Of a stretch of 61,617 nt of DNA, positions 32,168 to 40,589 are shown piece after piece (position 1 is the stretch's first letter; every line of letters starts with the position of its first letter). The notes beneath the pieces were generated by a model. It was not told the DNA's origin. It saw nothing but the letters and a program-made list of their open reading frames with translations, and ran no database searches. The stretch comes from Nitrospina sp. (lineage in GTDB: Bacteria; Nitrospinota; Nitrospinia; Nitrospinales; VA-1), in assembly GCA_018702695.1 (NCBI GenBank), contig JABIYR010000072.1:1-61617 (forward strand). Direction: 5' to 3'. A program made the position numbers and the translations under genes.

Positions 32168-33118
32168 ATGTATAAAGAAAAAACTATATCTGTGGTGGTT
32201 CCTGCTCACAATGAGCAAAAATTGATTCAAAAGATGTTGCAGGATTTGCCACATTGGATCGACCATATTTATGTCATCGACGATTACAGTGAAGACGCTA
32301 CCGCCACGAAGGTAGAAGAACGAATGGCAACCGACTCGCGCATTAGTTTGATTCGCCATGAAAAAAATCAGGGCGTTGGGGCGGCCATTTGTACAGGTTA
32401 TAAAGCAAGCTTGGAAAATGAGGTTGACATCGCGGTGGTCATGGCAGGGGATGCTCAGATGGACCCCGCCGATTTAGAAAACCTGATACGACCGGTGGCG
32501 TTAGAAGGGGTGGACTACGCGAAAGGCAATCGTTTGTTTCAAGGCAAAGCTTGGGAGATCATTCCCCGGCACCGTTATATTGGCAATAGTGTTTTATCGT
32601 TATTGACCAAGATCGCCAGTGGCTATTGGCATGTTGCCGACACGCAGTGTGGATACACGGCGATATCAAAAAGAGCATTGGCATTGATAGAGCTGGATAA
32701 GGTCTACCCCCGGTATGGTATGCCCAATGACCTGTTGGTCAAGCTTAATATCGCTGATTGTTCGGTGCGTGATGTTCCCGTTCGTCCCGTTTACGATATT
32801 GGCGAGGTTTCCGAAATACGTATTTCACGGGTGGTCATGACCATATCGAGATTGCTGGTGCAATGTTTTTTTAGACGGTTGCTGGAAAAATATGTAATCC
32901 GAGATTTTCATCCACTGGTCTTTTTTTATACCCTCGGGCTGATCGCGTTTCCCACGGGGACTCTCACTGGCGGGTATTTTTTCTTGTATCGCATATTTTT
33001 TGGGCCGGTCTCCCCCACCACGGCTTTGTTCGCCGTCTTCATGGTGATGTCGGGTTTGCAGTTTCTATTGTTTGCCATGTGGTTTGATATGGAAAACAAT
33101 AAACATCTGAAAGGCTGA
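32168..33118 (+). CDS. Family 2 glycosyltransferase, polyprenol-phosphate sugar synthase type
   Basis: A 316-residue inner-membrane GT2 enzyme. The catalytic GT-A domain has VVVPAHNEQKLIQ (nucleotide binding), IYVIDDYSEDAT (first acidic motif), the VMAGDAQMDPADLENL DxD-type motif and DTQCGYTAISKRAL. Two C-terminal membrane helices (about 250-300) follow, as in GtrB and Dpm1-like synthases that load a sugar on undecaprenyl or dolichyl phosphate. It follows the TMEM260-like gene by 11 bases with AAGGTG just ahead of the ATG, so it is co-translated or at least co-transcribed. Such a lipid-linked sugar would be the donor for the upstream membrane mannosyltransferase. The sugar identity is not determinable here. 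Confidence 0.88.
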   Translation: MYKEKTISVVVPAHNEQKLIQKMLQDLPHWIDHIYVIDDYSEDATATKVEERMATDSRISLIRHEKNQGVGAAICTGYKASLENEVDIAVVMAGDAQMDPADLENLIRPVALEGVDYAKGNRLFQGKAWEIIPRHRYIGNSVLSLLTKIASGYWHVADTQCGYTAISKRALALIELDKVYPRYGMPNDLLVKLNIADCSVRDVPVRPVYDIGEVSEIRISRVVMTISRLLVQCFFRRLLEKYVIRDFHPLVFFYTLGLIAFPTGTLTGGYFFLYRIFFGPVSPTTALFAVFMVMSGLQFLLFAMWFDMENNKHLKG

Positions 33119-33153
33119 GTCTAAATGAAGGCTCGCGATACGAATGAATAAAG

Positions 33154-33321
33154 ATGTCATTGCCGTTCTATTTTTATCGCGGTGTGAAGCTCAAAGCGGG
33201 CCAACATGTCGTGGAGTTTTCGTACATTCCCGAAGAATTCCCAGTCGGATTAAGAATCAGTTTTCTTGCCTTGATATTTTGTGTCTTCGGACCCTTATTT
33301 TATCGGTTTATAAATCATTGA
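33154..33321 (+). pseudogene. Stranded C-terminus of a YfhO-family membrane protein
   Basis: This 55-residue reading frame reads MSLPFYFYRGVKLKAGQHVVEF and continues with YIPEEFPVGLRIS before a final hydrophobic helix and RFINH. The pattern AGxHxVxFxYxPxxFxxGLxIS plus one helix is the C-terminal end of YfhO-type glycosyltransferase-like membrane proteins of 700-900 residues. The frame is closed by TGA at 33145-33147, just upstream of the ATG, and no other piece of the protein is present. It is therefore a remnant left by a deletion downstream of the GT2 gene. A coincidental short gene is the alternative. Confidence 0.6.
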
Positions 33322-33441
33322 GTCGTAGATTGCAGGCGAGATTCGTTTTATTTCTCTGCGATAACGATTGTTATGATATGGCGGTATCATAGAATATCTA
33401 ATGTCCCTAGTATGTTGATTTTAAAGGGGTAATTTGATAGG

Positions 33442-35112
33442 ATGTGGGGCATGACTATCGCAAAGGATTTCATTGTAATCGGTTCGGGGGTGGCAGGGCT
33501 GACGTTTGCGTTGAAGGTTTGCAAATTCGGCTCTGTAGGCATCATCACCAAAGATGCGTTGGAAGAGTCGGCAACCAAATATGCTCAAGGCGGCATCGCC
33601 TCGGTGATGGCAGAAGACGACTCGTTTGATCTGCATGTCAAAGACACGATGGAAACCGGGCGTGGGCTTTGCCATGAAGATTTTGTACGCATTGCTTGTG
33701 GAGAAGGCCCGGCACGCATTCGTGAATTGATCGAATTGGGAGCCAAATTTGATCGCGTCCGTGGAGCTGGGTTTGATCTGGGCAAAGAGGGCGGTCATTC
33801 TAAACGCAGAATTTTACATGCCAATGATCTCACAGGTTGGGAGATTGAACGTACTCTCATTGAGGCGGTGCAGGCGCAAGAAAATATAGAAATATTTGAG
33901 CATCATATGGCCATCGACCTCATCACCCGGGCAAGGCTTGAGGAGGATGTGCAACCGGGAAGTCCGCAAGATGAAGCATTAGGCCTGTATGTTCTGGATC
34001 ATAAGACTCAAAAAGTAGAGACCATGGTCGGCGGAATCATTCTTCTGGCTACGGGTGGCGCGGGCAAAGTTTATGTTTATACCTCGAACCCGGATACGGC
34101 GACAGGCGATGGCGTGGCGGTGGCTTACCGTGCCGGAGCGCAGATTGCAAATATGGAATTTTTTCAGTTCCACCCGACCTGTCTGTTTCACCCTAAAGCA
34201 AAATCATTCCTCATTTCGGAGACGGTGCGAGGCGAAGGCGGAGTTTTGCGTTTGCAAAATGGCAACACCTTCATGGAGAGCTACCATCCTTTAGGGTGTC
34301 TGGCTCCGCGTGATGTGGTGGCACGTGCCATTGACTATGAGATGAAAAAGAGTGGCGATGATTATGTTTTGCTGGATGTCACGCATCTTGAGGGTTATAG
34401 AATTCGCGAACGTTTCCCCAATATTTATAAAACCTGTTTGGATTTTGGTTTCGATATGTCCCGCGAGCCATTGCCAGTTGTGCCGGCGGCACATTATATG
34501 TGCGGTGGGCTGGTGGTCGATGTCAGCGGTCAAACAAATATAAAACGACTTTTTGCCAGTGGAGAGGTGTGCTTTTCTGGTCTGCACGGAGCCAATAGAC
34601 TGGCCTCCAACTCTTTGTTAGAAGGGTTGGTGCTTTCTCACCGTGCGGTGGAAAAAGCGGTGGGCATATTTAAAGAATCAAAACTATCTAAAACTTTGTT
34701 GGAACAGATTCCTGAATGGGATCCGGGAAGCGCGGTAGATAGTGATGAGTCGGTGGTGGTTTCGCATAACTGGGACGAAATTCGCCGGTTGATGTGGAAT
34801 TATGTTGGCATTGTTCGTTCCACAAAGCGCCTCAAACGGGCGGAACGTCGCATCCAACTTTTGCTGGAAGAAATCCAAGAATATTATTGGAATTTTAAAA
34901 TTACCAAAGACACCCTGGAGTTGAGGAATCTCACCATCACAGCGCAGTTGATCATTCAGGGTGCGTTGACTCGAAAAGAAAGTCGAGGTTTGCATTATAA
35001 CCTCGATTATCCAGAAACCGATGACAAACACTGGAAACAAGATACGGTTTTTCAGAATCGCGTGCATCGATTGATAACTCAAACCAACCCGAGAATTGTG
35101 ACTCATGAGTGA
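33442..35112 (+). CDS. nadB: L-aspartate oxidase
   Basis: The FAD enzyme that oxidises aspartate to iminoaspartate, the first step of de novo NAD synthesis. 556 residues. Motifs include the FAD-binding DFIVIGSGVAGLTFALK, SATKYAQGGIASVM, the ILLATGGAGKVYVYTSNP block, EFFQFHPTCLF, the capping-domain segment HYMCGGLVVDVSGQTNIKRLFASGEV and GLHGANRLASNSLLEGLV. The start could also be ATG 33451, which has AGGA about eight bases ahead, removing three residues. It overlaps ftsK by eight bases. nadD is in the same window; nadA is not. Confidence 0.96.
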   Translation: MWGMTIAKDFIVIGSGVAGLTFALKVCKFGSVGIITKDALEESATKYAQGGIASVMAEDDSFDLHVKDTMETGRGLCHEDFVRIACGEGPARIRELIELGAKFDRVRGAGFDLGKEGGHSKRRILHANDLTGWEIERTLIEAVQAQENIEIFEHHMAIDLITRARLEEDVQPGSPQDEALGLYVLDHKTQKVETMVGGIILLATGGAGKVYVYTSNPDTATGDGVAVAYRAGAQIANMEFFQFHPTCLFHPKAKSFLISETVRGEGGVLRLQNGNTFMESYHPLGCLAPRDVVARAIDYEMKKSGDDYVLLDVTHLEGYRIRERFPNIYKTCLDFGFDMSREPLPVVPAAHYMCGGLVVDVSGQTNIKRLFASGEVCFSGLHGANRLASNSLLEGLVLSHRAVEKAVGIFKESKLSKTLLEQIPEWDPGSAVDSDESVVVSHNWDEIRRLMWNYVGIVRSTKRLKRAERRIQLLLEEIQEYYWNFKITKDTLELRNLTITAQLIIQGALTRKESRGLHYNLDYPETDDKHWKQDTVFQNRVHRLITQTNPRIVTHE

Positions 35113-37444
35113 AGAAAAAACAGTACCTATACTAATTCGAGATTTTTTTGGTGTGGTGGCGCTGGCCTTTACGGTATTTGGTTTTATGGCGTTGATGACT
35201 TTTTCGCCAGACGACCCCTCCTTCAATAAAAGTGTGACGGGAACGAATGTGGCAAACTCTGTTGGCATGGTCGGAGCCTATTTTTCTGATGGTCTGGCCA
35301 CCGCTTTTGGCAGTGGCTCGTTTTTCTTTCCGGTGATCACTGCATTTTTAGGCTGGGCTTTGATTCGAGGAAAAGATTTTCATAACTGGCCGCTGGTCTT
35401 GGGTTCGGGCGTATTATTTTTGATTGGCCTGTGTTCCTTATTAGCGATCCAGTTCAAGGTCGACCCGTATTTTGAGGGAGCGGTTCCGGTTGGCGGGGTG
35501 ATTGGCAGTGGTCTAGGTGGATTTCTGGTGGCATGGTTGAATGCTTCAGGTGCGGTGTTGAGTCTTATTACTTTATTATTTGTCGCCTTCTTGGTGATGA
35601 CTCGTATTCCCGTTAATGTTCTGGTTGAGGGCATCGCAAAAATGTTCAAGGCGTTAGCCACAGGATTGATAAGGAGTGGAGTTGAAATAAAAAAAGGAGC
35701 TTTGAAAAGTTTCACTGCTCTTTTGCATTTGATTGCAAAAATGCGAACGGTGAAAGAGGCGACGCAAAGAGCCCGAAAAGATGCGGTTGAACCGGTGATT
35801 GTGACTCGAAGCCGACCCGAGCCAGTGGTGGTTGAAAGGCCGATGAAAAAGAAAAAGGACGAGAAGGTGGAGTTTGTGGTGCAAGATCATTTTGCTTTCA
35901 TGAGTTCATCTGGAAAATATCAGGTTCCTCCTCTATCGCTATTAGAAGACCCGCCTCCTCATGAAGGCATACAGAGTGATAAGGCACGTAGCGAAATTCT
36001 TGCCAGCAGTGCAATTTTGGAAAAGAAATTATTAGATTTTGGCATCCAAGGGCGTGTGGTTCAAGTGCTTCCCGGTCCTGTTATTACCACATTTGAATAT
36101 GAGCCGGCACCGGGGGTCAAGGTCAGTCGAATCGTATCTTTAGCGGACGATTTATCTTTGGCCATGCGTTGCGTGAGCTTGCGTATCTTAGCTCCTGTGC
36201 CAGGTAAGCCAGTTGTGGGTATCGAGATTCCCAATACTCGCCGCGAGACCGTTTATTTTAAGGATGTCATGACCTCGGAAGTCTTTCAGGAGTCGACCTC
36301 TAATCTCACTCTGGTCATTGGAAAAGATATTACGGGTGAACCGGCGGTACAAGACCTAGCGACCACGCCGCATTTACTCATGGCCGGTTCAACGGGATCG
36401 GGCAAGAGTGTGGGTCTCAATGCGATGATTTGCAGTATTCTTTTGAATGCGACTCCCGATGAAGTCAAGATGATCATGATAGACCCAAAAATGCTCGAGT
36501 TATCCATTTATGATGGTATTCCACATTTGATTTCCCCGGTGGTGACCAACCCTAAGAAGGCCGCCGCGGCGTTACAATGGGCGGTCAACGAAATGGAGTC
36601 ACGCTATAAAATGATGGCCGAGCGTGGGGTACGAAATATTAACGGTTTTAATGAGTTGGCTGAGAAGCTTCAGAGAGAATATGAGCTCGAGCTGAAAAAA
36701 CGACAAAAGGCAGAAAAAGAAGCTCCGCCAGTAAAAGCGGAAGATGAAGAAGATGAGGAACCAGAAGTCTTATTGCCAGAGCCACCAGCTAAACTTCCTT
36801 ATGTCGTTATTCTGATTGATGAGCTGGCCGATCTCATGATGGTGGCTTCCAAAGGGGTGGAAGATTCATTGACCCGGCTGGCGCAGATGGCGCGAGCCGC
36901 TGGCATTCACTTGATCGTTGCCACGCAACGCCCTTCGGTCGATGTTTTAACGGGAATCATTAAAGCAAATTTTCCCACCCGCATGTCTTATAAGGTGACT
37001 TCGCGCGTGGATTCACGAACCATTCTGGATACCATGGGTGCTGATAAACTGCTGGGTAAGGGCGACATGCTCTTTCTACCACCGGGAACTTCTAAACTTC
37101 TGCGGTTGCATGGTGTTATGGTCAGTGATGAGGAAATTCAGCGTATTGTAGATTTCATCAAAAAGCAGGCCAAGCCACATTATCAAGAAGATATTTTTGA
37201 CTCGGTTGTTGAGGAGCAGGAAAAAGGGGAAGAGCAGGAAGAGTATGATGAGAAGTATGATGAAGCGCTTGCTATTGTTGCTAAAGACCGACAGGCCTCC
37301 ATATCCTATATACAACGGCGTTTGCGAATCGGTTATAACCGAGCCGCTCGCATCATCGAAACTATGGAGCGCGAAGGAGTGGTGGGCCCTTCTGATGGAG
37401 TCCGGCCTCGTGAAGTTTATGTCAGCCCAATTGAAATTGAATAA
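35105..37444 (+). CDS. ftsK: DNA translocase FtsK/SpoIIIE
   Basis: A 779-residue hexameric dsDNA pump that clears chromosome termini at the septum. Four or five membrane helices occupy about 15-180. A short basic linker (about 200-270) follows, then the FtsK alpha/beta motor with Walker A GSTGSGKSVGLNAM (about 425-438) and Walker B YVVILIDELADLMM. The C-terminal gamma winged-helix is about 715-779 (ISYIQRRLRIGYNRAARIIETMEREGVVGPSDG), which recognises KOPS-like sequences. A lysine/glutamate-rich insert (about 525-560) precedes Walker B. The linker is far shorter than in E. coli FtsK, as in SpoIIIE and many non-enteric homologues. The gene overlaps its neighbours on both sides. Confidence 0.96.
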   Translation: MSEEKTVPILIRDFFGVVALAFTVFGFMALMTFSPDDPSFNKSVTGTNVANSVGMVGAYFSDGLATAFGSGSFFFPVITAFLGWALIRGKDFHNWPLVLGSGVLFLIGLCSLLAIQFKVDPYFEGAVPVGGVIGSGLGGFLVAWLNASGAVLSLITLLFVAFLVMTRIPVNVLVEGIAKMFKALATGLIRSGVEIKKGALKSFTALLHLIAKMRTVKEATQRARKDAVEPVIVTRSRPEPVVVERPMKKKKDEKVEFVVQDHFAFMSSSGKYQVPPLSLLEDPPPHEGIQSDKARSEILASSAILEKKLLDFGIQGRVVQVLPGPVITTFEYEPAPGVKVSRIVSLADDLSLAMRCVSLRILAPVPGKPVVGIEIPNTRRETVYFKDVMTSEVFQESTSNLTLVIGKDITGEPAVQDLATTPHLLMAGSTGSGKSVGLNAMICSILLNATPDEVKMIMIDPKMLELSIYDGIPHLISPVVTNPKKAAAALQWAVNEMESRYKMMAERGVRNINGFNELAEKLQREYELELKKRQKAEKEAPPVKAEDEEDEEPEVLLPEPPAKLPYVVILIDELADLMMVASKGVEDSLTRLAQMARAAGIHLIVATQRPSVDVLTGIIKANFPTRMSYKVTSRVDSRTILDTMGADKLLGKGDMLFLPPGTSKLLRLHGVMVSDEEIQRIVDFIKKQAKPHYQEDIFDSVVEEQEKGEEQEEYDEKYDEALAIVAKDRQASISYIQRRLRIGYNRAARIIETMEREGVVGPSDGVRPREVYVSPIEIE

Positions 37445-38324
37445 AAGGAGCGGAAAATCTATTTTCCAGTTTGTACTGGTTCTGTTTATTCTTTTGTATG
37501 CGGTGCAAGTCAGCCTCGCTGGTATTTTTTCATACCGGGATGAAAAAGGGGTGGTCCACTTCACGGATGATATTTCTAACATCCCTAAACAATACCGTGA
37601 GAGCAAAGAAGGGGTTCGCAAACACCGTGAAGGTCGCGGTGCACATCGCGCTGACCCCGCCCCGCCAAAACCTATCGAACTTCCCGGTTCATTCGCTTCG
37701 CATCAAGAAATTCAAATTCCTCTCATTCCTGTAAGCGGTGGAAATTTTTTAGTCGATACCGTTCTCGATGGTCGAGTCAAAGCTAGGCTAATGCTCGATA
37801 CCGGTGCTTCTTTCATCACTCTCACTGAAGAAATCGGACGCAAACTGGGCGTTGCCACCTACTCTGATTCGGCTGAACTGCCTTTCAACACGGCTGGCGG
37901 TGAAGAGTGGATGCCCGTCATAGCGTTGAGCAAAGTCAGCATTGGTACAGCCACTACCCAATTAGTGGAAGCGTCTATCAATAGCCATATTAAGGGCATT
38001 GATGGATTGCTAGGAATGAGCTTTCTTGGCGATTTTCGTTTTGAAATTGATCGCACCAACAAACTCCTCACATTAAAGCCGTCACAGAAACCGGCTGAAC
38101 TTGCATGGGAGGGCAAGTCGGGAAACTGGTGGAAAAGTCGCTTTGAACATTATGATGCGACCATCAGCAGTTATTCGGCTCGGGCGGCCTTTCTGCAACG
38201 CCGTGGCCACGAAAAAGCGTTGAATATGCAGAAGACGGTGGATTTTTATAAAACATTACGCCAGAAATTAACCACCCGGGCTTCTATTTCTGGCCTGCCG
38301 GTGAATTTCCGGTCGTCTCAATAA
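37419..38324 (+). CDS. Exported DUF4124-retropepsin-like aspartic protease
   Basis: About 301 residues from ATG 37419. It has a signal anchor or signal peptide (about 15-35), a DUF4124 motif GIFSYRDEKGVVHFTDD, a proline-rich linker, then a single-lobed aspartic protease domain of the clan AA/retropepsin type: ARLMLDTGASFITLTEEIGRKLGV contains the catalytic DTGA, and GIDGLLGMSFLGDFRFEID the second conserved block. It probably acts as a dimer in the periplasm. The frame extends upstream inside ftsK; I chose the first ATG that gives a signal peptide, which overlaps the ftsK end by 26 bases. TTG 37431 or 37437 is also possible. Confidence 0.8.
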   Translation: MSAQLKLNKRSGKSIFQFVLVLFILLYAVQVSLAGIFSYRDEKGVVHFTDDISNIPKQYRESKEGVRKHREGRGAHRADPAPPKPIELPGSFASHQEIQIPLIPVSGGNFLVDTVLDGRVKARLMLDTGASFITLTEEIGRKLGVATYSDSAELPFNTAGGEEWMPVIALSKVSIGTATTQLVEASINSHIKGIDGLLGMSFLGDFRFEIDRTNKLLTLKPSQKPAELAWEGKSGNWWKSRFEHYDATISSYSARAAFLQRRGHEKALNMQKTVDFYKTLRQKLTTRASISGLPVNFRSSQ

Positions 38325-38334
38325 GTACTGATCG

Positions 38335-39120
38335 GTGCCAAGTGATGTCTTTTCCTCTCTCAAAAAAATGGACCCCGCCTATGTTTTTGTTCTATTAGGG
38401 GCGAGCAATCTAGCGAGAGGTTATTCGGCTTTGACGAGGCATCTTTCAGAAAGTATTGCGCCTGACGCGGTACAATTTTTAACAGCGTTGGGGCCGGGTC
38501 GAGGTTATTGCGCCAGAGGGGGGTTGTTAAATTTTTCCTACTCTCCTATTGGCGAATGCAAAATGATGCAGTCGGAGTCTTTAAAATCAAGTGGAAGGGT
38601 TGTGGTGCTCATTACAGATATTGGCAATGATATTATGTATGGAGTTTCCGATGCTTCTCTAATTGGTTGTTTGGATGCTCTCATCGAAAACTCTTTGCGG
38701 TGGAATGCTGAAATATTTGTAACTTCCATTCATGTCGATGCCTCCAAAGATTTAGGGAAAATTTCTTTCAAACTATTGAAGGCAATTTTTTACCCTAAAA
38801 GTTCGGTAACATTTGAGCAGGTTGACGTGACCATAAAAAAAGTGAATCAATACCTTCAGAATAAAACAGCCCAGAACAAAAGCCTCCACTTGTTAGAGGG
38901 GCTGGGGGTTTATTCAGGGTTCGATAAAATTCATTATGGTTTGTTCAAAAGTCATCTTGCTTGGTCGTGCATCGCCAATGATATGCTGGTCGCTTTAAAT
39001 AAGAAGCCTGTTGGGAAAATAGGGTTCGGCTCTATAGTGATTTCATTATGTGAAAATCTCAGCCGTCTGTTTACCGTGGATATGTTGAGGATAAAAAAAA
39101 GGCAAAAGGGGTTTTTCTAG
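38335..39120 (+). CDS. SGNH-hydrolase-like protein
   Basis: A 261-residue protein with recognisable SGNH blocks: VFVLLGASNLARGYSAL (block I, serine near 24), LITDIGNDIMYG (block III, GND) and FDKIHYGLFKSH (block V, Asp and His of the triad, D-x-x-H). No signal peptide; the C-terminal 30 residues are basic and hydrophobic. SGNH hydrolases cut ester bonds in lipids or polysaccharides. It precedes a PlsC-type acyltransferase by nine bases, so a lipid role is plausible but inferred. The GTG start at 38335 has no ribosome site; ATG 38368 is equally possible. Confidence 0.65.
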   Translation: MPSDVFSSLKKMDPAYVFVLLGASNLARGYSALTRHLSESIAPDAVQFLTALGPGRGYCARGGLLNFSYSPIGECKMMQSESLKSSGRVVVLITDIGNDIMYGVSDASLIGCLDALIENSLRWNAEIFVTSIHVDASKDLGKISFKLLKAIFYPKSSVTFEQVDVTIKKVNQYLQNKTAQNKSLHLLEGLGVYSGFDKIHYGLFKSHLAWSCIANDMLVALNKKPVGKIGFGSIVISLCENLSRLFTVDMLRIKKRQKGFF

Positions 39121-39129
39121 GATTCATCG

Positions 39130-39885
39130 ATGAACACTTGTCTGGCGATAATTCGGATCGCAATATACGTTGGGATATTTGGGCTATTTATAGCCATCGG
39201 TGCCTGCGGTCATATTTTGTTTTTTCTGTCTCCATCACGATTATTGCAATGGATCGCATATTTTTCGCAGTGGTGGGCTCGAATAACTTGTTGGGTTTTC
39301 AATATCCATATTCAGGTTGAAGGGGATAGACCTCCCCTGACTGGGGCTATGGTTGTTGCCAACCATGTAGGCTCGCCAGATATTTTTATTTTGGGTGCGT
39401 GTTTTAAAGGTTTTTTTGTCTCGAAGGTTGAAATAGCCGATTGGCCTCTGTTCAATTGGTTGGTGCGATTAGGGAAAACTATTTTCGCAGATAGAAATAA
39501 ACGTCACCAAGTGAAGTCTCTGATCCATGCAATTGCCAAGCGATTGCATGGAGGGCATAACGTGATACTTTTCCCTGAAGCTCAGGCGACGGATGGGTCG
39601 GATGTGGTGCCCTTCAAATCTGCGATATTTGAGGCAGCGGTTCTTGCAAATAGACCGGTGGTACCGGTATCGATTCATTATCATGATGGAAACCAGCCGA
39701 CACTTGCGTTTTATGGCGACAGTTTTTTAAGCCATATCATGACGTTGCTGAAAACCCCTCGATTGCAAGCAACGGTGACGATTTTTCCAGAAATTCCAGC
39801 CAGTCTGGGGCGACAAGCTTTGGCAGATAAAAGTTGTCGGGTGGTTCGGGACGCAGTGAAGGCACAAAATTCTCAACTTGCATGA
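39130..39885 (+). CDS. 1-acyl-sn-glycerol-3-phosphate acyltransferase (PlsC family)
   Basis: A 251-residue membrane acyltransferase with an N-terminal membrane segment (about 5-35) and the catalytic NHVGSPDIFIL (H-x4-D), followed by FADRNKR and VILFPEAQATDGSDVVPFKSAIFEAA (the usual EGT is EAQATDG here) and RPVVPVSIHY. It transfers an acyl group to lysophosphatidate or a related acceptor. The altered third motif makes a specialised lysolipid or ornithine-lipid acceptor possible. It probably forms an operon with the preceding SGNH gene. Confidence 0.88.
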   Translation: MNTCLAIIRIAIYVGIFGLFIAIGACGHILFFLSPSRLLQWIAYFSQWWARITCWVFNIHIQVEGDRPPLTGAMVVANHVGSPDIFILGACFKGFFVSKVEIADWPLFNWLVRLGKTIFADRNKRHQVKSLIHAIAKRLHGGHNVILFPEAQATDGSDVVPFKSAIFEAAVLANRPVVPVSIHYHDGNQPTLAFYGDSFLSHIMTLLKTPRLQATVTIFPEIPASLGRQALADKSCRVVRDAVKAQNSQLA

Positions 39886-39946
39886 TTCGATGCTATTTAT
39901 AATGGACATTAAAATCAAAAAGACGGTACATTAAGCGGGGTGGCAA

Positions 39947-39967
39947 CACACTCATAGAGTGTTTGTC
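39947..39967 (+). terminator. Possible terminator after plsC
   Basis: ACACTC (39948-39953) pairs perfectly with GAGTGT (39957-39962) around a three-base loop, followed by TTGTCTGTT. The T content behind it is modest, so this is a weak call. A second tight hairpin, AGCGGAG/CTCCGCT with a three-base loop (40041-40057), lies just ahead of the next start. Confidence 0.35.
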
Positions 39968-40075
39968 TGTTAACGATGAAGCGAGTGTTCCTCAAGTCAG
40001 TGAATGTCGTCCTTGTTAGGAGACATGAAAAATAAACGTCAGCGGAGGTTCTCCGCTCTTAATAAAGGGTTCTAC

Positions 40076-40582
40076 ATGATTCATTCTTTTAAAGGTGAAA
40101 AGCCAAAAATTGACGACTCAGCTTTGGTAGTAGAGAGTGCGCAGGTCGTGGGTGATGTGCAGATTGGTGAAGAAAGTAGTGTTTGGTTCAATGCGGTGAT
40201 TCGTGGTGACGTGAATTATATTCGCATTGGCAAACGTTCCAATATTCAGGATGGCTGTGTGTTGCATGTGGCGCGTAAAACTTTGCCTTTGATTGTCGGT
40301 GATGAGGTGACAGTGGGACATAATGTCACCTTGCACGCTTGCACCATTGGGTCGCAATGTCTCATTGGTATGGGCGCGATTGTAATGGATGGCTCGGAAG
40401 TGGGCGAACAATCGATTGTGGGGGCGGGTTCTCTTGTGACTCCAAATACTAAGATTCCACCCAAAAGTCTGGTCTTAGGTTCGCCAGCAAAGGTGAAGCG
40501 AGAGCTGACGGATGAAGAAATCCGTGGCATCCGTGAATCGGCTGCCAATTATGTCGGTGATATTGAAACCTATCTCGATTGA
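40076..40582 (+). CDS. Gamma-class carbonic anhydrase family protein
   Basis: A 168-residue left-handed beta-helix (hexapeptide-repeat) protein of the YrdA/CaiE/gamma-CA group, starting MIHSFKGEKPKIDDSALV. The repeats are VVGDVQIGEESSVWFNAVIRGDVNYIRIGKRSNIQDGCVLHV and onward. The zinc-binding histidines are in CVLHVARK and GHNVTLHACTIG. It may hydrate carbon dioxide or act as a related acyltransferase-fold protein. The frame extends to 40004, but ATG 40076 matches the family start and has AAAGGG seven bases upstream. It is followed after seven bases by the phosphorylase gene. Confidence 0.9.
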   Translation: MIHSFKGEKPKIDDSALVVESAQVVGDVQIGEESSVWFNAVIRGDVNYIRIGKRSNIQDGCVLHVARKTLPLIVGDEVTVGHNVTLHACTIGSQCLIGMGAIVMDGSEVGEQSIVGAGSLVTPNTKIPPKSLVLGSPAKVKRELTDEEIRGIRESAANYVGDIETYLD

Positions 40583-40589
40583 TTGAAAA

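Noticed and set aside
37197-37418. Upstream extension of the aspartic protease frame inside ftsK
   Set aside because: It would place the signal peptide 110 residues inside the protein; the extension is the ftsK gamma-domain DNA in another frame.
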